In this document: positions 11,846 to 22,004 of the stretch, piece by piece
Layout of the letters: each line of letters begins with the position of its first letter
Position numbering within the stretch: position 1 is the first letter of the stretch
NCBI GenBank assembly: GCA_937625935.1
Contig: OW569391.1
Coordinates: forward strand, 310,001 to 374,000
Direction: 5' to 3'
Length of the DNA stretch: 64,000 nucleotides
From: Tetramitus jugosus
Taxonomy: Eukaryota > Heterolobosea > Eutetramitea > Acrasida > Vahlkampfiidae
Program-made: the position numbers and the translations under genes
Notes under the pieces: model-generated
Database searches by the model: none
The model's input: the letters and a program-made list of their open reading frames with translations, nothing else
What the model was told of the DNA's origin: nothing

Positions 11846-13936
11846 ATGTCTGCCACAACGACAACTACAACAACACAGAAAACCGTACCCGATGATCACC
11901 TGTTCTCTCATTGGAAAATTACAAAGAAAGCTCCCGTTCAGTTTACAATGGTCGATGAACAGTCCATACGAAACATGTATCCCAACAACAACAACAACAA
12001 CAACAATAACAATAACAATAGTACAACAACATCCATAGCTACGTCATCATCGGCAACAACGACAATGACAAATCAATCATCACATCCTGCTCAACATCAT
12101 GTCCAACAACAACCGTCATCATTTACATTTGTAAGCTATCCATTGAATCGATCCACAAGTTCAGCTACTCCTCCGACTGTTGATTCAAACAAAAAGATGA
12201 ACAAAGCTATGAACAATAGCTTTGAAAAACAAACGTTTACATTTCATATCAATGACTATCAACAAACAAAGTCAACACCTACCAATAATAACAATAATAC
12301 CAACAATACCAATAATAGTAATAATAGTACGATTGTGAGCTCTACTGTTCAAAATGTACCATATCGTCCAGTGACTCAACCTACTCGATTCTATTTTGAT
12401 TCAACATTAGCAAATGCACCATCGTCGTCATCATCATCATCCTTGTCGTCTCAGCAGCGACAGCATCAGCATCCTTCGACGAGTAAGCCGACGCGACATC
12501 TTTTTCAACAGAGGAGAAATTCGGCGCCGGCAATGGAAAATTTTTCGTTTCCCGCGCCAAATTCCACGAGATCCATTACGGAAAATGGGGTCGATCAACC
12601 GTCGTTATCCTCATCATCGACAGTGAGAGCTTCCAAAGCTTTTCATCACGTGGTGGTGCCAAATGTTCAACAACCACAACAAGGTCATCATCATCCTAAT
12701 CAAAGACCAATACAACCACCATCTCATCATCATCATGTGAATGCTACTGTGCCCTCTACTCTATCTATTCAATCAATCAATAACAATAACGGTAGTGCAT
12801 CTGTTCCTTCCACTACTACAACTACTACTTCTGTTATTCCTCAGAGAAAACGATCCATTCATGACGTACACCAAGATGATCTCGATCTATTGAGATCAAC
12901 ATCATCAAGATATCAACAAGCACAACAAGAGGAAGAAGCAGAGTCAATAATTATTGACAATAGAGAAACCAATGATGAACCAGTAGCAGAACCACATCAT
13001 CAATGGTACTATGCACACAGTGAAAAAAACAATGAATACATGTCTACACTAACAGGTGAACAAAAGAGGTACATGATGAGTGGAAGAAGTCGATCTGTGC
13101 CTATTCATCTCATTCACAATCATTTGATGAATTCATCATTATCCAATAATTATAGTAGTGGTAGTGGTAGTGGTAATAGTAATGGAAGGCGTAGAGACAG
13201 TGGTAGTAGTAGTAGTCACTCTACACTTGTTTCATCATCTTCTTCGTCTTCTCTGTCAACGTCACCTGCATTTAACAATAATGATACGAGTCATAATGCT
13301 GCTTTTTCATCTAATAATAATAATAGTAGTAGTAGTAGTAGTAATAATCAACAGAGTTATAATAGTAGGCATCCACCGGCACATTTGGTGATTGGAACAT
13401 TGCCTGGTGTGTCACAGATTGAGTCAAGAGCGTTTGCGCGTCGTCGATCGTCCATTGACGAGTTAAGTTTTTCATTTTCTACGGCATGCAAGACAGATCA
13501 CTTGAATTATCCATTGTTGCCACCTCCTACGGCATTGGAAGGAGGAGGAATGAGTGTTTCAATGAGTAGCGATTCTCTGACGAGTGAAGATGGTGATCGA
13601 AGAAGGATTAGACGCAGAGTGAGCTACACTGAGGAGATGCATGTGGATCGGATGAATCCAAGCAATGGAAGGAGAGATTCGATTGCCACGAGTGAACACA
13701 GTTTTGCAAGCAGTAGTCGAACAAATTCGCCATTGACACCGCTGGCAGATGATTCGATTGCTGCTGCACTGCGAGCCTATTCGTTCCCACATGGTTCGAA
13801 CGATCACTTCAAGGAGCCAACAGCGGCATCCTACTTGCAGAGTGATGTTTTCCCAGGAGGATATCGCAGGAATTCAGCAACCGAGCATCCAATAACAGAA
13901 GATGTCATTCTGCCTCCTCTGCGCAACATTGACTAG
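11846..13936 (+). CDS. Asn/Ser-rich disordered protein with repeated basophilic kinase sites
   Basis: Single-exon 696-residue protein without a recognisable folded domain. It contains Thr, Asn, Ser, Gln and His runs typical of amoeboid protists. Scattered through it are motifs of the form R-R/K-x-S: QQRRNSAP, QRKRSIHD, GRRRDSGS, ARRRSSID, RRRVSYTE, GRRDSIAT and YRRNSATE. These resemble PKA or other AGC-kinase sites, and the RNSAP and RSxS contexts resemble 14-3-3 docking sites. The most conserved-looking part is the last ~230 residues (LVIGTLPGV, SIDELSFSFS, SPLTPLADDS, VILPPLRNID). A regulatory phosphoprotein is plausible; no biochemical role can be assigned. Confidence 0.75.
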   Translation: MSATTTTTTTQKTVPDDHLFSHWKITKKAPVQFTMVDEQSIRNMYPNNNNNNNNNNNNSTTTSIATSSSATTTMTNQSSHPAQHHVQQQPSSFTFVSYPLNRSTSSATPPTVDSNKKMNKAMNNSFEKQTFTFHINDYQQTKSTPTNNNNNTNNTNNSNNSTIVSSTVQNVPYRPVTQPTRFYFDSTLANAPSSSSSSSLSSQQRQHQHPSTSKPTRHLFQQRRNSAPAMENFSFPAPNSTRSITENGVDQPSLSSSSTVRASKAFHHVVVPNVQQPQQGHHHPNQRPIQPPSHHHHVNATVPSTLSIQSINNNNGSASVPSTTTTTTSVIPQRKRSIHDVHQDDLDLLRSTSSRYQQAQQEEEAESIIIDNRETNDEPVAEPHHQWYYAHSEKNNEYMSTLTGEQKRYMMSGRSRSVPIHLIHNHLMNSSLSNNYSSGSGSGNSNGRRRDSGSSSSHSTLVSSSSSSSLSTSPAFNNNDTSHNAAFSSNNNNSSSSSSNNQQSYNSRHPPAHLVIGTLPGVSQIESRAFARRRSSIDELSFSFSTACKTDHLNYPLLPPPTALEGGGMSVSMSSDSLTSEDGDRRRIRRRVSYTEEMHVDRMNPSNGRRDSIATSEHSFASSSRTNSPLTPLADDSIAAALRAYSFPHGSNDHFKEPTAASYLQSDVFPGGYRRNSATEHPITEDVILPPLRNID

Positions 13937-13980
13937 GTCTGGCAGTGAAAAAGAAATAAATATCTGAACAATAAGTTATT

Positions 13981-16900
13981 TTATTCCTCTAATCGAGTTC
14001 TCTTCTTCCCTCGGTTTGAGGCAGCAGCTGGTGCAGATCGTTTTCTTGATTTTTGAACGGGTGTTGGAGACAGCAAGAGTGCAGCACTGTGGGAATCGTC
14101 GTCCTCTTGCGTTTCGTTCTCTGTGTTTACTTGAGTTTCCACACTTGGCACAGATTCTCTTCTTTCGGGTTCCATATCAACAGCACTGCTATGTCCTGCA
14201 ATCCGATGGACAGTTGACTGACCATTCACAAACTTAGTTTTAAATAATACATTCGCGTTCTGGAACATGCCCTCTTTCAATGACACGACAATGAATTGCG
14301 AGTTGGCAAAGTGAGTTTTCAACATCCGTCCAATATTTTGTGTATGTGAGGGATCCAACGCCGCATCAATTTCATCCAGAATATACATTGGAGCAGGTTT
14401 AAAGAGCAGCAAAGCCAAGATGAGTGATAGGGCTAGCAGAGATCGCTGACCGCCACTTAGTTCGGCCAGTGATTGCTTCCACACATTACCAAACGCAACT
14501 TTCACTTCCAGTCCATCCATCACACCTTCATCTCCCTCTGTTGCTGGCTCCAGTTTGGCCGTCGTTCCTGGTAGAAGCGTGCTAAAGATGGATCCAAAGT
14601 CTTGGTTCACTTTCGTCCATGTCTTCTTGATTGCTTGCTTCTTCTTTTCATCCAGTTCTTGGATCACCTGTTCAATCTTACTCTTGTCCTTGTCGACAAT
14701 GCCTCTCTTTTTCATCAAGTTCATATAGTCCTGTTCTGCCTTCTCATACATGGTCATGACCTTTTTGTTCACAGATTTTGTAAGTTTTTGGTGTTCATTC
14801 TTCAGTGATTCGAGTCTCACCTTTAACTCTTCAGCTGATTCACGATTACTGCGGAAGTCGTACTCTGAGTTTGGCTTGTTGAAAAGATGCTCCTCGGTAG
14901 ATATCCATGTGTGAATACTGATCAAGTTCTTTGTCACGGATTCGGTTTCCTTCTGAACCTTTTGCAACCGAGTCATTTTGTGCTGAGCCTTCTTAATTTC
15001 CAAATTCAACTCTATTTCAGCTCGTTCGTGCTCCTCCTTTTGTTGCATGAGTTGGGCGAGTTCTTTGTCCGCTTTGGCCATGTCTTTTTGTCGATTCACG
15101 AGTTTGGCTTGAAGTGTGTCATACTCTTCTTTGGTGCCGAGGGCCTTTGACTCAGCTTCCTGGAGCTCTGTTTGGAATTCATTCTCGATCGCGTGTTGGA
15201 GTTGCTTCAATTGCTCTTCTAGTTGTTGAACCTCCTCTTCTTGTTCAGCAATCTGGGCAGTGAGCCTATCTCTGTCCGATTCTTTGGTGTTGAATTCATT
15301 TCTGGCTTGTTGAAGAAGTCTCTTTGCTTCCCGAGAGTTTTTCTCAATTTGTTTCAGTGTGGCTTCCTTATTCTGAGCTGTGTTTGTAAATTGCTCCAAT
15401 TGCTGTTCTACATGTGCCATTTGGTCATTATTGAGAGTTTGCTGTTCCTTGAGAGTTTCAATCTTTGATTCAAATTGAACGATGTCGGTCTCGCCTTGAC
15501 TAATCTCCTTTTGGAGTTGGGACGATCTTCCCTGTTCCATATTCTTCTGCAACAGCTTAATCTCATGCTTCTTCAAATCAATCTTTCTCAACAGCTCCGA
15601 GTACTGCTTCTTGACATTTTGATTCTGGGACAAATATTTCTTCACTTGTTGTATCTCGTTCTCGATATCATTTCTCTTAGCCTCTAGTGCATGTAACTTG
15701 TCCAGCTTTAGTAGAGGCGAGTTAGAGGCATCAGCTCTTCGCGAGCCTCCAGTCAGTGTACCGCGGGGATCAAAACTGTCTCCATCATGCGTTACCGTCT
15801 TACAGAACACTTCTCTATCAAAGGCGACCTTTTTAGCTCGCTCTAGTGTATCACACACAAGGGTTTGACCGAATGTATATTGCATGGCAGGGTCTACACT
15901 CTGGTCATATTCGACGAGGATGAGTGCCAAATCTGCTCCCATCTTCTTGGCTTTCGTGAGAACACTCTCTGGCAATGTGGAGTACTTAACCTTATTCAGT
16001 GGAATTACTGTAACACGCTTATCGAATTTGCCATGCTTGATAAGTTGCGTGGCCGTTTGCTCAGTATCAACTACCAACTGGATTAATTTGTTTCCAGCAG
16101 TAACCTCAAGTGCGATGCTTGTCTGTGGATCCCTGATCTTGAATAGGTCAGCGACTAGACCTTTTACTTTATCTGGATTCACAACCTTCTTATCATAATT
16201 TAGCGCAAACACTGTTAATTCACTTCGCAGCTCGTTGATTTGGTTTGTGACATCGTCCATCGAAGACTGCAATTGATTCATATCTTTCAGGTTTTGGTCA
16301 TATCCCTTTTGGTCAAATGAATGCGTGTTCAGTTCGTTCACGAAGCCAGCCAAAACGGACTCCAAGGAGGCAACACGATTTTTCATTTCGTCATCATTCG
16401 AGCTTGCTTTTTGCAAAGTTTGTTTCTTTTGTTCCAGAGTTTTCCTCAAGTGACTCAACTTTAAGGAGGTTTGTTCTTGCTCAGTTTTTAGTTGCGAGTC
16501 CTTGGTTTTGCAGTCAATCAACTGTTCTGTCAGAGTTCTGCCATTGGTAGCATCGCTATCAACAGCCAAACCGGCATACACTGCCTCATACTGCTTATTC
16601 AAGTTTGCGACATTAGTTGAGCATTGGTCAACTCTTTCCTTATACGTCGTTAGAATATCGTTCGCCGAACCAAGTTTGACTCTGTTGGTTTCGATTAATT
16701 GCTTTTCGTCGTCCAATTGTTTCTTCAATTTATCTCTTCTCTTTGTTTCTGTTTCGTACGATTCCTTGACGTGTTCATATTGTGAGTTGAGTTGCACCAG
16801 AGTTTTACTCAATTCGGCCACCTTCTTCTCCAATGTTGTAAAATCACTCTCAATATCCTTTTGCTTCGATTTACGCTTCTGTTCAATAGTTTTCTGAATA

Positions 16901-17727
16901 TTCTTGTGGGAAGATTGACTCTGAGAGCACTTTTGTTGAAGAGCGTCAATTTCTTGTTCCAACTGATTCACATCCTTCTTTGCCTTCTCGGATTGTGCAG
17001 CGCAGGTCGTGTATTGATATGCAGCACAGTACCGTTCCAATTTCTCAATATCAGTCTTGCCCTGAGACCATTGAATATACTTTGCTCTCTCTCCCTTCAA
17101 TTTTTCCAATGTTGGGATAATTTCTTCGTTTAACACACGGCCAATCTCCTCCAGTTTCTTATCCTTTTTCATTATCGTGTTCTGAGCTGACACCTTTTTC
17201 ATTTCGTACATTCTTGTACCGGCAGCCTCTTCAATCATGCTCAAGATCTCTGGTGGTTTCATGTTCAACACTTTTGTAATACGTCCCTGCATAATGAGAA
17301 AATGAGGATTATTCACGTTCAATTGCACGGATAGGAACAAGTTTTGAACACGATTCAATGGTGCATTCTTACCATTGATCAAATACTTGTTCCTACCGCC
17401 AATGACCACCTGTCTAGCGACTGTAATTTCAGAACAGTCTTCATAGCCGACTGGAGAGTTCTTTCGATCAGAATTATCAAATGTAATGGTCACACTTGCT
17501 TTTGTAACACCTGCTTGACCTCCCTTGAACACCAATTCCTGAAGGTTGTTCACACGCACTTGACTCAGATTGGAAATACCCAAAACGAAGCAAATGGCAT
17601 CCAAAATGTTACTCTTTCCTGAACCGTTTAGACCTGTGATGGCATTGAAGGATTGGTCAAAACCTGAGAGAACAGTTCTTGAAGCATAGGACTTGAATCC
17701 ATCGATAATTATTTTAGAAATGTGCAT
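13981..17727 (-). CDS. SMC2: Condensin subunit SMC2
   Basis: ATPase of condensin, which compacts and resolves mitotic chromosomes as a heterodimer with SMC4. Single exon, 1248 residues, close to the usual ~1200. The Walker A motif GLNGSGKS is at 32-39 in the N-terminal head. Two long coiled coils flank a hinge at about 520-665 (VKGLVADLF, AGNKLIQLVVD, DPRGTLTGGSR). The C-terminal head has the signature LSGGQRSLLALSL near 1089 and Walker B MYILDEIDAALD near 1114. The N-terminal MHISKIIIDGFKSYASRT and the SMC2-type hinge distinguish it from SMC1, 3 and 4. A basic Ser/Lys tail ends with KKRTR, a possible nuclear localisation signal. It is divergent from the SYF2 gene, whose start is 271 bp away. 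Confidence 0.96.
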   Translation of the reverse strand: MHISKIIIDGFKSYASRTVLSGFDQSFNAITGLNGSGKSNILDAICFVLGISNLSQVRVNNLQELVFKGGQAGVTKASVTITFDNSDRKNSPVGYEDCSEITVARQVVIGGRNKYLINGKNAPLNRVQNLFLSVQLNVNNPHFLIMQGRITKVLNMKPPEILSMIEEAAGTRMYEMKKVSAQNTIMKKDKKLEEIGRVLNEEIIPTLEKLKGERAKYIQWSQGKTDIEKLERYCAAYQYTTCAAQSEKAKKDVNQLEQEIDALQQKCSQSQSSHKNIQKTIEQKRKSKQKDIESDFTTLEKKVAELSKTLVQLNSQYEHVKESYETETKRRDKLKKQLDDEKQLIETNRVKLGSANDILTTYKERVDQCSTNVANLNKQYEAVYAGLAVDSDATNGRTLTEQLIDCKTKDSQLKTEQEQTSLKLSHLRKTLEQKKQTLQKASSNDDEMKNRVASLESVLAGFVNELNTHSFDQKGYDQNLKDMNQLQSSMDDVTNQINELRSELTVFALNYDKKVVNPDKVKGLVADLFKIRDPQTSIALEVTAGNKLIQLVVDTEQTATQLIKHGKFDKRVTVIPLNKVKYSTLPESVLTKAKKMGADLALILVEYDQSVDPAMQYTFGQTLVCDTLERAKKVAFDREVFCKTVTHDGDSFDPRGTLTGGSRRADASNSPLLKLDKLHALEAKRNDIENEIQQVKKYLSQNQNVKKQYSELLRKIDLKKHEIKLLQKNMEQGRSSQLQKEISQGETDIVQFESKIETLKEQQTLNNDQMAHVEQQLEQFTNTAQNKEATLKQIEKNSREAKRLLQQARNEFNTKESDRDRLTAQIAEQEEEVQQLEEQLKQLQHAIENEFQTELQEAESKALGTKEEYDTLQAKLVNRQKDMAKADKELAQLMQQKEEHERAEIELNLEIKKAQHKMTRLQKVQKETESVTKNLISIHTWISTEEHLFNKPNSEYDFRSNRESAEELKVRLESLKNEHQKLTKSVNKKVMTMYEKAEQDYMNLMKKRGIVDKDKSKIEQVIQELDEKKKQAIKKTWTKVNQDFGSIFSTLLPGTTAKLEPATEGDEGVMDGLEVKVAFGNVWKQSLAELSGGQRSLLALSLILALLLFKPAPMYILDEIDAALDPSHTQNIGRMLKTHFANSQFIVVSLKEGMFQNANVLFKTKFVNGQSTVHRIAGHSSAVDMEPERRESVPSVETQVNTENETQEDDDSHSAALLLSPTPVQKSRKRSAPAAASNRGKKRTRLEE

Positions 17728-17998
17728 TTGTTGTTAGCTCTGGTTTGTTGTGGGTAGGGGTGGGGAGCCAATTCTGTGCGTTGGACCAAAGGTTTGGTTT
17801 TGTCAAAGAGATAACCCTTGTTGTTGCGTGCCTCTCTGTTATACTCGTTTTTTGTTCCACAAAGTGATCGAACCCCAAACATAAAAAATTGGGCGGGAGC
17901 TTTGGAACAAACGATTTTTGGCGGCAAGTTCACTCACTTTGGTGAAAGAACCGAGCGGATAATTGAGACAAAATTTGAACAAAACCAACGCAACAATA
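17728..17998. promoter_or_regulatory. Divergent promoter region between SMC2 and SYF2
   Basis: 271 bp separate the start codons of two genes pointing away from each other, so both promoters and both 5' untranslated regions must lie here. No TATA box or named factor site could be identified. Location is the only evidence. Confidence 0.5.
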
Positions 17999-18952
17999 AT
18001 GGCAGCAAATCAACAATTGACTGATGAGCAAGTCAAACAACAATTACGATCACTCAAAGAGCCAATCTGTCTCTTTGGAGAAGACATCAAAACACGGAGA
18101 GAACGATTGAGCCGAATTCTTGGCGCCAAAACCAATTCCTCCGCCAACAGCAAGAAAACTGCCGCCAAAAATATCCTATCTACTGCGAATTCGGATGATG
18201 ACTCTAGCTCGGATTCTGACAGCAATGAGGACAATGAAGAACAAAAACGGAGAGATCAAGAGCTACAATTGCTCAAACCAGAGCATCAAAAACGTCTAAT
18301 GGATCTGAGACGTCGCATGAACCAATGCAAAAATCAAAATTTACAAGATGTGGTCCAAGAGCATCAACTCCACCAGTTCCTAGACAAGAGAAGAAAGAGA
18401 GTGGATGAAGAGAATGCTCAGAGACGAAGAAAGGGTCAAGAACAATTGTTGTTCACTGGTGATCGATTGCCTCACTTTAAGAGCAAGAAGAGAATGAGAG
18501 AAGAGCAAGTAAGCTTAGATATCAGTGCTGAAAAGAGTCAACGGATACTTGATACTGAGAAAACAAAGGTGTTTAACCAGTTGGAGCATGAACAAGATGC
18601 CAATGTTGCAGCGTATAACAAGAGAGCCAAAAATATACCTGCTCGTCTCACGGAAGCTTATCACTTGGCTGGTGCTGTCGGTGCGAATGGTGAAACTGAG
18701 TTTAGTACCTATGGAAGCTCTTCTTCTGCTGCTGCGGCTATTCCAGAGGAGAATAAGCAATTGTTGGCCAAAGAATTGGAGAACTCTCGGATAAAGAACA
18801 GTGAGTACAGCAGAAGAAGAACGTTCGATGAAGCTGACGATGTAGATTATATCAATGAACACAACAGAATGTTCAACAAGAAGGCATCAAGAATCTATGA
18901 TCCTTATACTGTAGAGATTAAGCAAAATTTAGAAAGAGGAACTGCTCTATAA
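17999..18952 (+). CDS. SYF2: Pre-mRNA splicing factor SYF2 with N-terminal SFM (PRP4-like) motif
   Basis: Component of the Prp19/NineTeen-associated spliceosome. The start is the ATG at 17999, giving 317 residues; the frame is open further upstream but only from a TTG. The C-terminal half is clearly SYF2: an RLMDLRRRMN helix, YNKRAKNI, SRRRTFDEADDVDYINE, FNKKASRIYDPYT and the terminal EIKQNLERGTA. The N-terminus contains LRSLKEPICLFGED followed by RRERLSRIL, the splicing-factor motif of PRP4 and PRP18. I do not know this motif from SYF2 of animals or yeast. An acidic Ser/Asp linker joins the parts in one uninterrupted frame. Confidence 0.9.
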   Translation: MAANQQLTDEQVKQQLRSLKEPICLFGEDIKTRRERLSRILGAKTNSSANSKKTAAKNILSTANSDDDSSSDSDSNEDNEEQKRRDQELQLLKPEHQKRLMDLRRRMNQCKNQNLQDVVQEHQLHQFLDKRRKRVDEENAQRRRKGQEQLLFTGDRLPHFKSKKRMREEQVSLDISAEKSQRILDTEKTKVFNQLEHEQDANVAAYNKRAKNIPARLTEAYHLAGAVGANGETEFSTYGSSSSAAAAIPEENKQLLAKELENSRIKNSEYSRRRTFDEADDVDYINEHNRMFNKKASRIYDPYTVEIKQNLERGTAL

Positions 18953-19018
18953 ACAATTCTTCATCTTGACAGTTTTCCAATTAATCAAGTTACGCGCCAA
19001 TTCTCATGTACAACAAAA

Positions 19019-19381
19019 ATGAGCAACCGGCTGCAAATTGAACAACAAACAAGCACACTAGTGCTAAACGATGACAAGGATGCTCAGTTTATGGTCAAAG
19101 TAGATCTGACAGAAGAGAGTATTTTCAAGGGAATATCGTTTCAGACTGATAGCTCCGAAAACCAACAGTACCTTGAACAAAAGCTCCTCGGTGTCTTGAT
19201 GCCATCGCTCCAGCATCTTATTCACCGGTACTATGATAAACCAAATGCGCACCTACTAGAACCGAATCCCATTAATTACTTGGCCATGGAACTGATGCGA
19301 AATCATCCCAAGTACCGACCTAGTTCTTTGAAGCATCCTTATGTACAGAAATTACTCCAAAAGTCTCCAGACTCCAAATGA
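19019..19381 (+). CDS. Dpy-30 motif protein
   Basis: Single-exon 120-residue protein. The C-terminal half fits the Dpy-30 dimerisation motif: LMPSLQHLIHRYY followed by PNPINYLAMELMRNHPKY, compare NPIEFLASYLL in DPY30. Such motifs form helical dimers that dock amphipathic helices, in COMPASS histone methyltransferases, radial spokes and other axonemal assemblies. The N-terminal ~60 residues are not recognisable, so I cannot say whether this is the COMPASS subunit or a flagellar protein. It lies 66 bp downstream of SYF2 and converges on the RING/WD40 gene, with only 13 bp between stop codons. Confidence 0.75.
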   Translation: MSNRLQIEQQTSTLVLNDDKDAQFMVKVDLTEESIFKGISFQTDSSENQQYLEQKLLGVLMPSLQHLIHRYYDKPNAHLLEPNPINYLAMELMRNHPKYRPSSLKHPYVQKLLQKSPDSK

Positions 19382-19394
19382 AAACTTCAAATGA

Positions 19395-21902
19395 TCAGCT
19401 CGCCCCTCTTTCTTTGAATAAACTGAAAGAGCCATTTGTTTGTACACCTAGATATATTCCATGCTTCTTGCACGAATAAACAACTTCCCTAGAGTTGACA
19501 TTGCTCGTCAGAGCAATCTCTTGATGTTTGACACCTGTATCAACATCCCAAATATTCACTGTTGGGTAACCCTGTCTTGATTCATCAGCACTACACAGCA
19601 AGGTTCGTGGTTGACCCACCTTGTCTCCAGAATTACTTTGTTCGGCATTGAACGAGCTTTGAAATAGTATGCTCTTGCTTATTGTCGTATTCCTAAAATT
19701 ATAAATGTGTTGCTTGGGTGTAATATCGAATTGTAATCCTCTCAGGGAAAAAACAAAGTGATCACCATTGTAATTCCAAGAAGATTGATTCTTTCTGAAA
19801 GTTGCTAGACAATAGCGACTTGATCTATCATAGCATACACTGACACAGTTCGGTTCCAAGGATAGATCATAAGAATCAAATCCGTTAGTCGCTGAGAAAA
19901 AGTGAAGCCCTCCCATGCTTCCGGCTAGAACTCCAGATACTTGATTTCCCGAGGCAGAAGGAATGTATTGTAGCGAGGTCAGCGAAGTATTGCGATTTGG
20001 TTCGGCATACTGGTACTTGCTGATACATTCTTTGGGTTTTCGGGTATCAAAACAATAGAGTTCGTTGGATTGTTGACATCCGACAAAAAAGACGGTGGAT
20101 GACGAGAATTCATTCTTCCAACAGCATGACCACACTGGATGGGGCAAGTTGTATGTGATACTTGTGTTGTTGGAGCGCAAATCTGTTACCTTTGCAGTCT
20201 TATCCACACTGACACTGAGCAACAAATCATCGCGTGATGGACAGTACTGGATGTCCCGTATTGCTTCCTTATGCAACAGAAATTCACTGTGGAATGAAAT
20301 GTCAGATAATTTGATCTGTTTGATCTTGTAGCCCTCCTTGTCTTTAAATGATGTCACAACGAGGGGATTGACCGGATTGAAATCAATAACTCTTCCCTCA
20401 TTGAGCGGTATTGTTTTTATCAACTGAAACATATTTGAATCATTACCCGGCGTTTTGTTATTCATGTTTCTTGCATTGAGGATTGGTGATGTATCTTTCA
20501 TTCGTGAAATAGGAGTAAATGTTCCACTGCTGACTCTTGGAGGCGGGCTACTACTATTGCTCTGATGATCATAATTGTTTATCGCTGTTGAACTACTCAC
20601 AACACCTCTATTCTTCAATAGTACTGCTTCATGATTCAATTGAGGACTGTTCACAGAGCTTCCATTCGACAATCGAGAAGTTCCAGGACTCAACGACGAT
20701 CGACCGGTAGTGGAAGTATGGTGGAACGGAGAAGACATGGTTGCAATGCTGTCTGATCGTGTTTGAAGTTCTTGTTTTAACCGAGCAATCTCTTCGTTCT
20801 TCTCTGACAACAACTCTCTCAATCGCTTAATCTTTGATTGAAACTGGATGATTCGCCCATCATCCACAACACATATGTTGTCAATGTACAGTAATCGCAC
20901 ATCAGATAGGAAACAGGTTTTCTGACAGAGAGGACAAGTCTTGTTGCGATTGAGCCACCGTTCAATGCACTTTTTACCAAACAAATGTCCGCACGGAAGA
21001 CAACACACTTGATGCATACCAGACTTGTCCAATGCACTCGCACAGATGGAACAATCAGTAGCAGGGCTATTATTGGTATTGTACGGAGCTAAATATCGAC
21101 TCATATCGACATGATCCTCCTTTGATTCTCTCCTTAAAGAAGGCTTTCTCTTTGGTTGTTCTTCTTGTTGACTAGGCTCTGTCTGACTACTACTCTTGGT
21201 ATTCTTATCCAATCGTTCTTCCCATTGACTTGTTGTAGCTTCTTTTTGTTGACTACCTAATCTTGTGTTACTCTGCTGATGCTTGGTTGCACTACTAGCA
21301 GTAGCTACAACTGAAGCAGAAGCAGAAGAAAAAGACAATTCCGGTAGCTTCTCATCAACATTAGCTTTCTCATGATGTTCAGCCAACTGAGAAGATGACA
21401 TCCCGGGAGGAGACAATCTGAGCGTTGTTGTTCTCTTGAGAGAAATAGTTCGCACCGTATTTCGCACCTGTGAACTGATACTCTGAGATGCTTGAGTATC
21501 ATTCTGCGATAAACAAACAATATCATCATCTTCGTCATCTTCATCATTATCATACATTAACTGACTACTATGAGTAGGAGTAATCTCATTCTTCTTTTCT
21601 GCTCTTTCTTCTTCATCATGATCACTGTCATCAGACAAAATTTCAACAATGTCATTATTATCATTGTCATCATCACAGGTTGCATTTTGTGTCGGTTGTT
21701 GAGTGTGTAACATCAACATGGATTGTGATGATGACATGGTTGTTAAACGTAGCTTCTTCTTGTTTTTGTTGTGGTTGTGGTGCTGTTCATCATCTTCCTC
21801 TGAAGAGGAATCATCATTGTATTGCTGTTCATCGTCGTTGGCTCGTTTGCGATGATTCATTGCTGTTGTTGCTTGATAATCTCGTTTGCTTTGGAAACGC
21901 AT
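19395..21902 (-). CDS. RING-finger/WD40 E3 ubiquitin ligase, RFWD3-like
   Basis: Predicted E3 ligase of 835 residues, single exon. Order: a long acidic, disordered N-terminus; a RING finger at about 284-330 (CSIC, CLPCGHLFGKKCIERWL, CPLCQK); a coiled coil (KIKRLRELLSEKNEEIARLKQEL cut here to show register: leucines every 3-4 residues); a low-complexity linker; then WD40 repeats to the end (DIQYCPSRDDLLLSVSVDKT, VWSCCW). This order matches RFWD3, which ubiquitinates RPA and RAD51 in DNA repair. The N-terminus contains two hydrophobic patches beside acidic runs (DIVEILSDDSD and DDIVCLSQ), resembling SUMO-interacting motifs, and an SQ/TQ cluster resembling ATM/ATR sites. The role in DNA damage is by family analogy. 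Confidence 0.85.
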   Translation of the reverse strand: MRFQSKRDYQATTAMNHRKRANDDEQQYNDDSSSEEDDEQHHNHNKNKKKLRLTTMSSSQSMLMLHTQQPTQNATCDDDNDNNDIVEILSDDSDHDEEERAEKKNEITPTHSSQLMYDNDEDDEDDDIVCLSQNDTQASQSISSQVRNTVRTISLKRTTTLRLSPPGMSSSQLAEHHEKANVDEKLPELSFSSASASVVATASSATKHQQSNTRLGSQQKEATTSQWEERLDKNTKSSSQTEPSQQEEQPKRKPSLRRESKEDHVDMSRYLAPYNTNNSPATDCSICASALDKSGMHQVCCLPCGHLFGKKCIERWLNRNKTCPLCQKTCFLSDVRLLYIDNICVVDDGRIIQFQSKIKRLRELLSEKNEEIARLKQELQTRSDSIATMSSPFHHTSTTGRSSLSPGTSRLSNGSSVNSPQLNHEAVLLKNRGVVSSSTAINNYDHQSNSSSPPPRVSSGTFTPISRMKDTSPILNARNMNNKTPGNDSNMFQLIKTIPLNEGRVIDFNPVNPLVVTSFKDKEGYKIKQIKLSDISFHSEFLLHKEAIRDIQYCPSRDDLLLSVSVDKTAKVTDLRSNNTSITYNLPHPVWSCCWKNEFSSSTVFFVGCQQSNELYCFDTRKPKECISKYQYAEPNRNTSLTSLQYIPSASGNQVSGVLAGSMGGLHFFSATNGFDSYDLSLEPNCVSVCYDRSSRYCLATFRKNQSSWNYNGDHFVFSLRGLQFDITPKQHIYNFRNTTISKSILFQSSFNAEQSNSGDKVGQPRTLLCSADESRQGYPTVNIWDVDTGVKHQEIALTSNVNSREVVYSCKKHGIYLGVQTNGSFSLFKERGAS

Positions 21903-22004
21903 TCATGTCATTTTTATTGGAGTTTGATTTTCTTCCACCAAAGTCTCGAAGTTCCTTTCGAGTTAACTGGATGTGACGGACACTCAGAACAAATGGGTCA
22001 ACTT

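Noticed and set aside
17963-17998. Upstream extension of SYF2
   Set aside because: Begins at TTG; the first ATG in frame is 17999.
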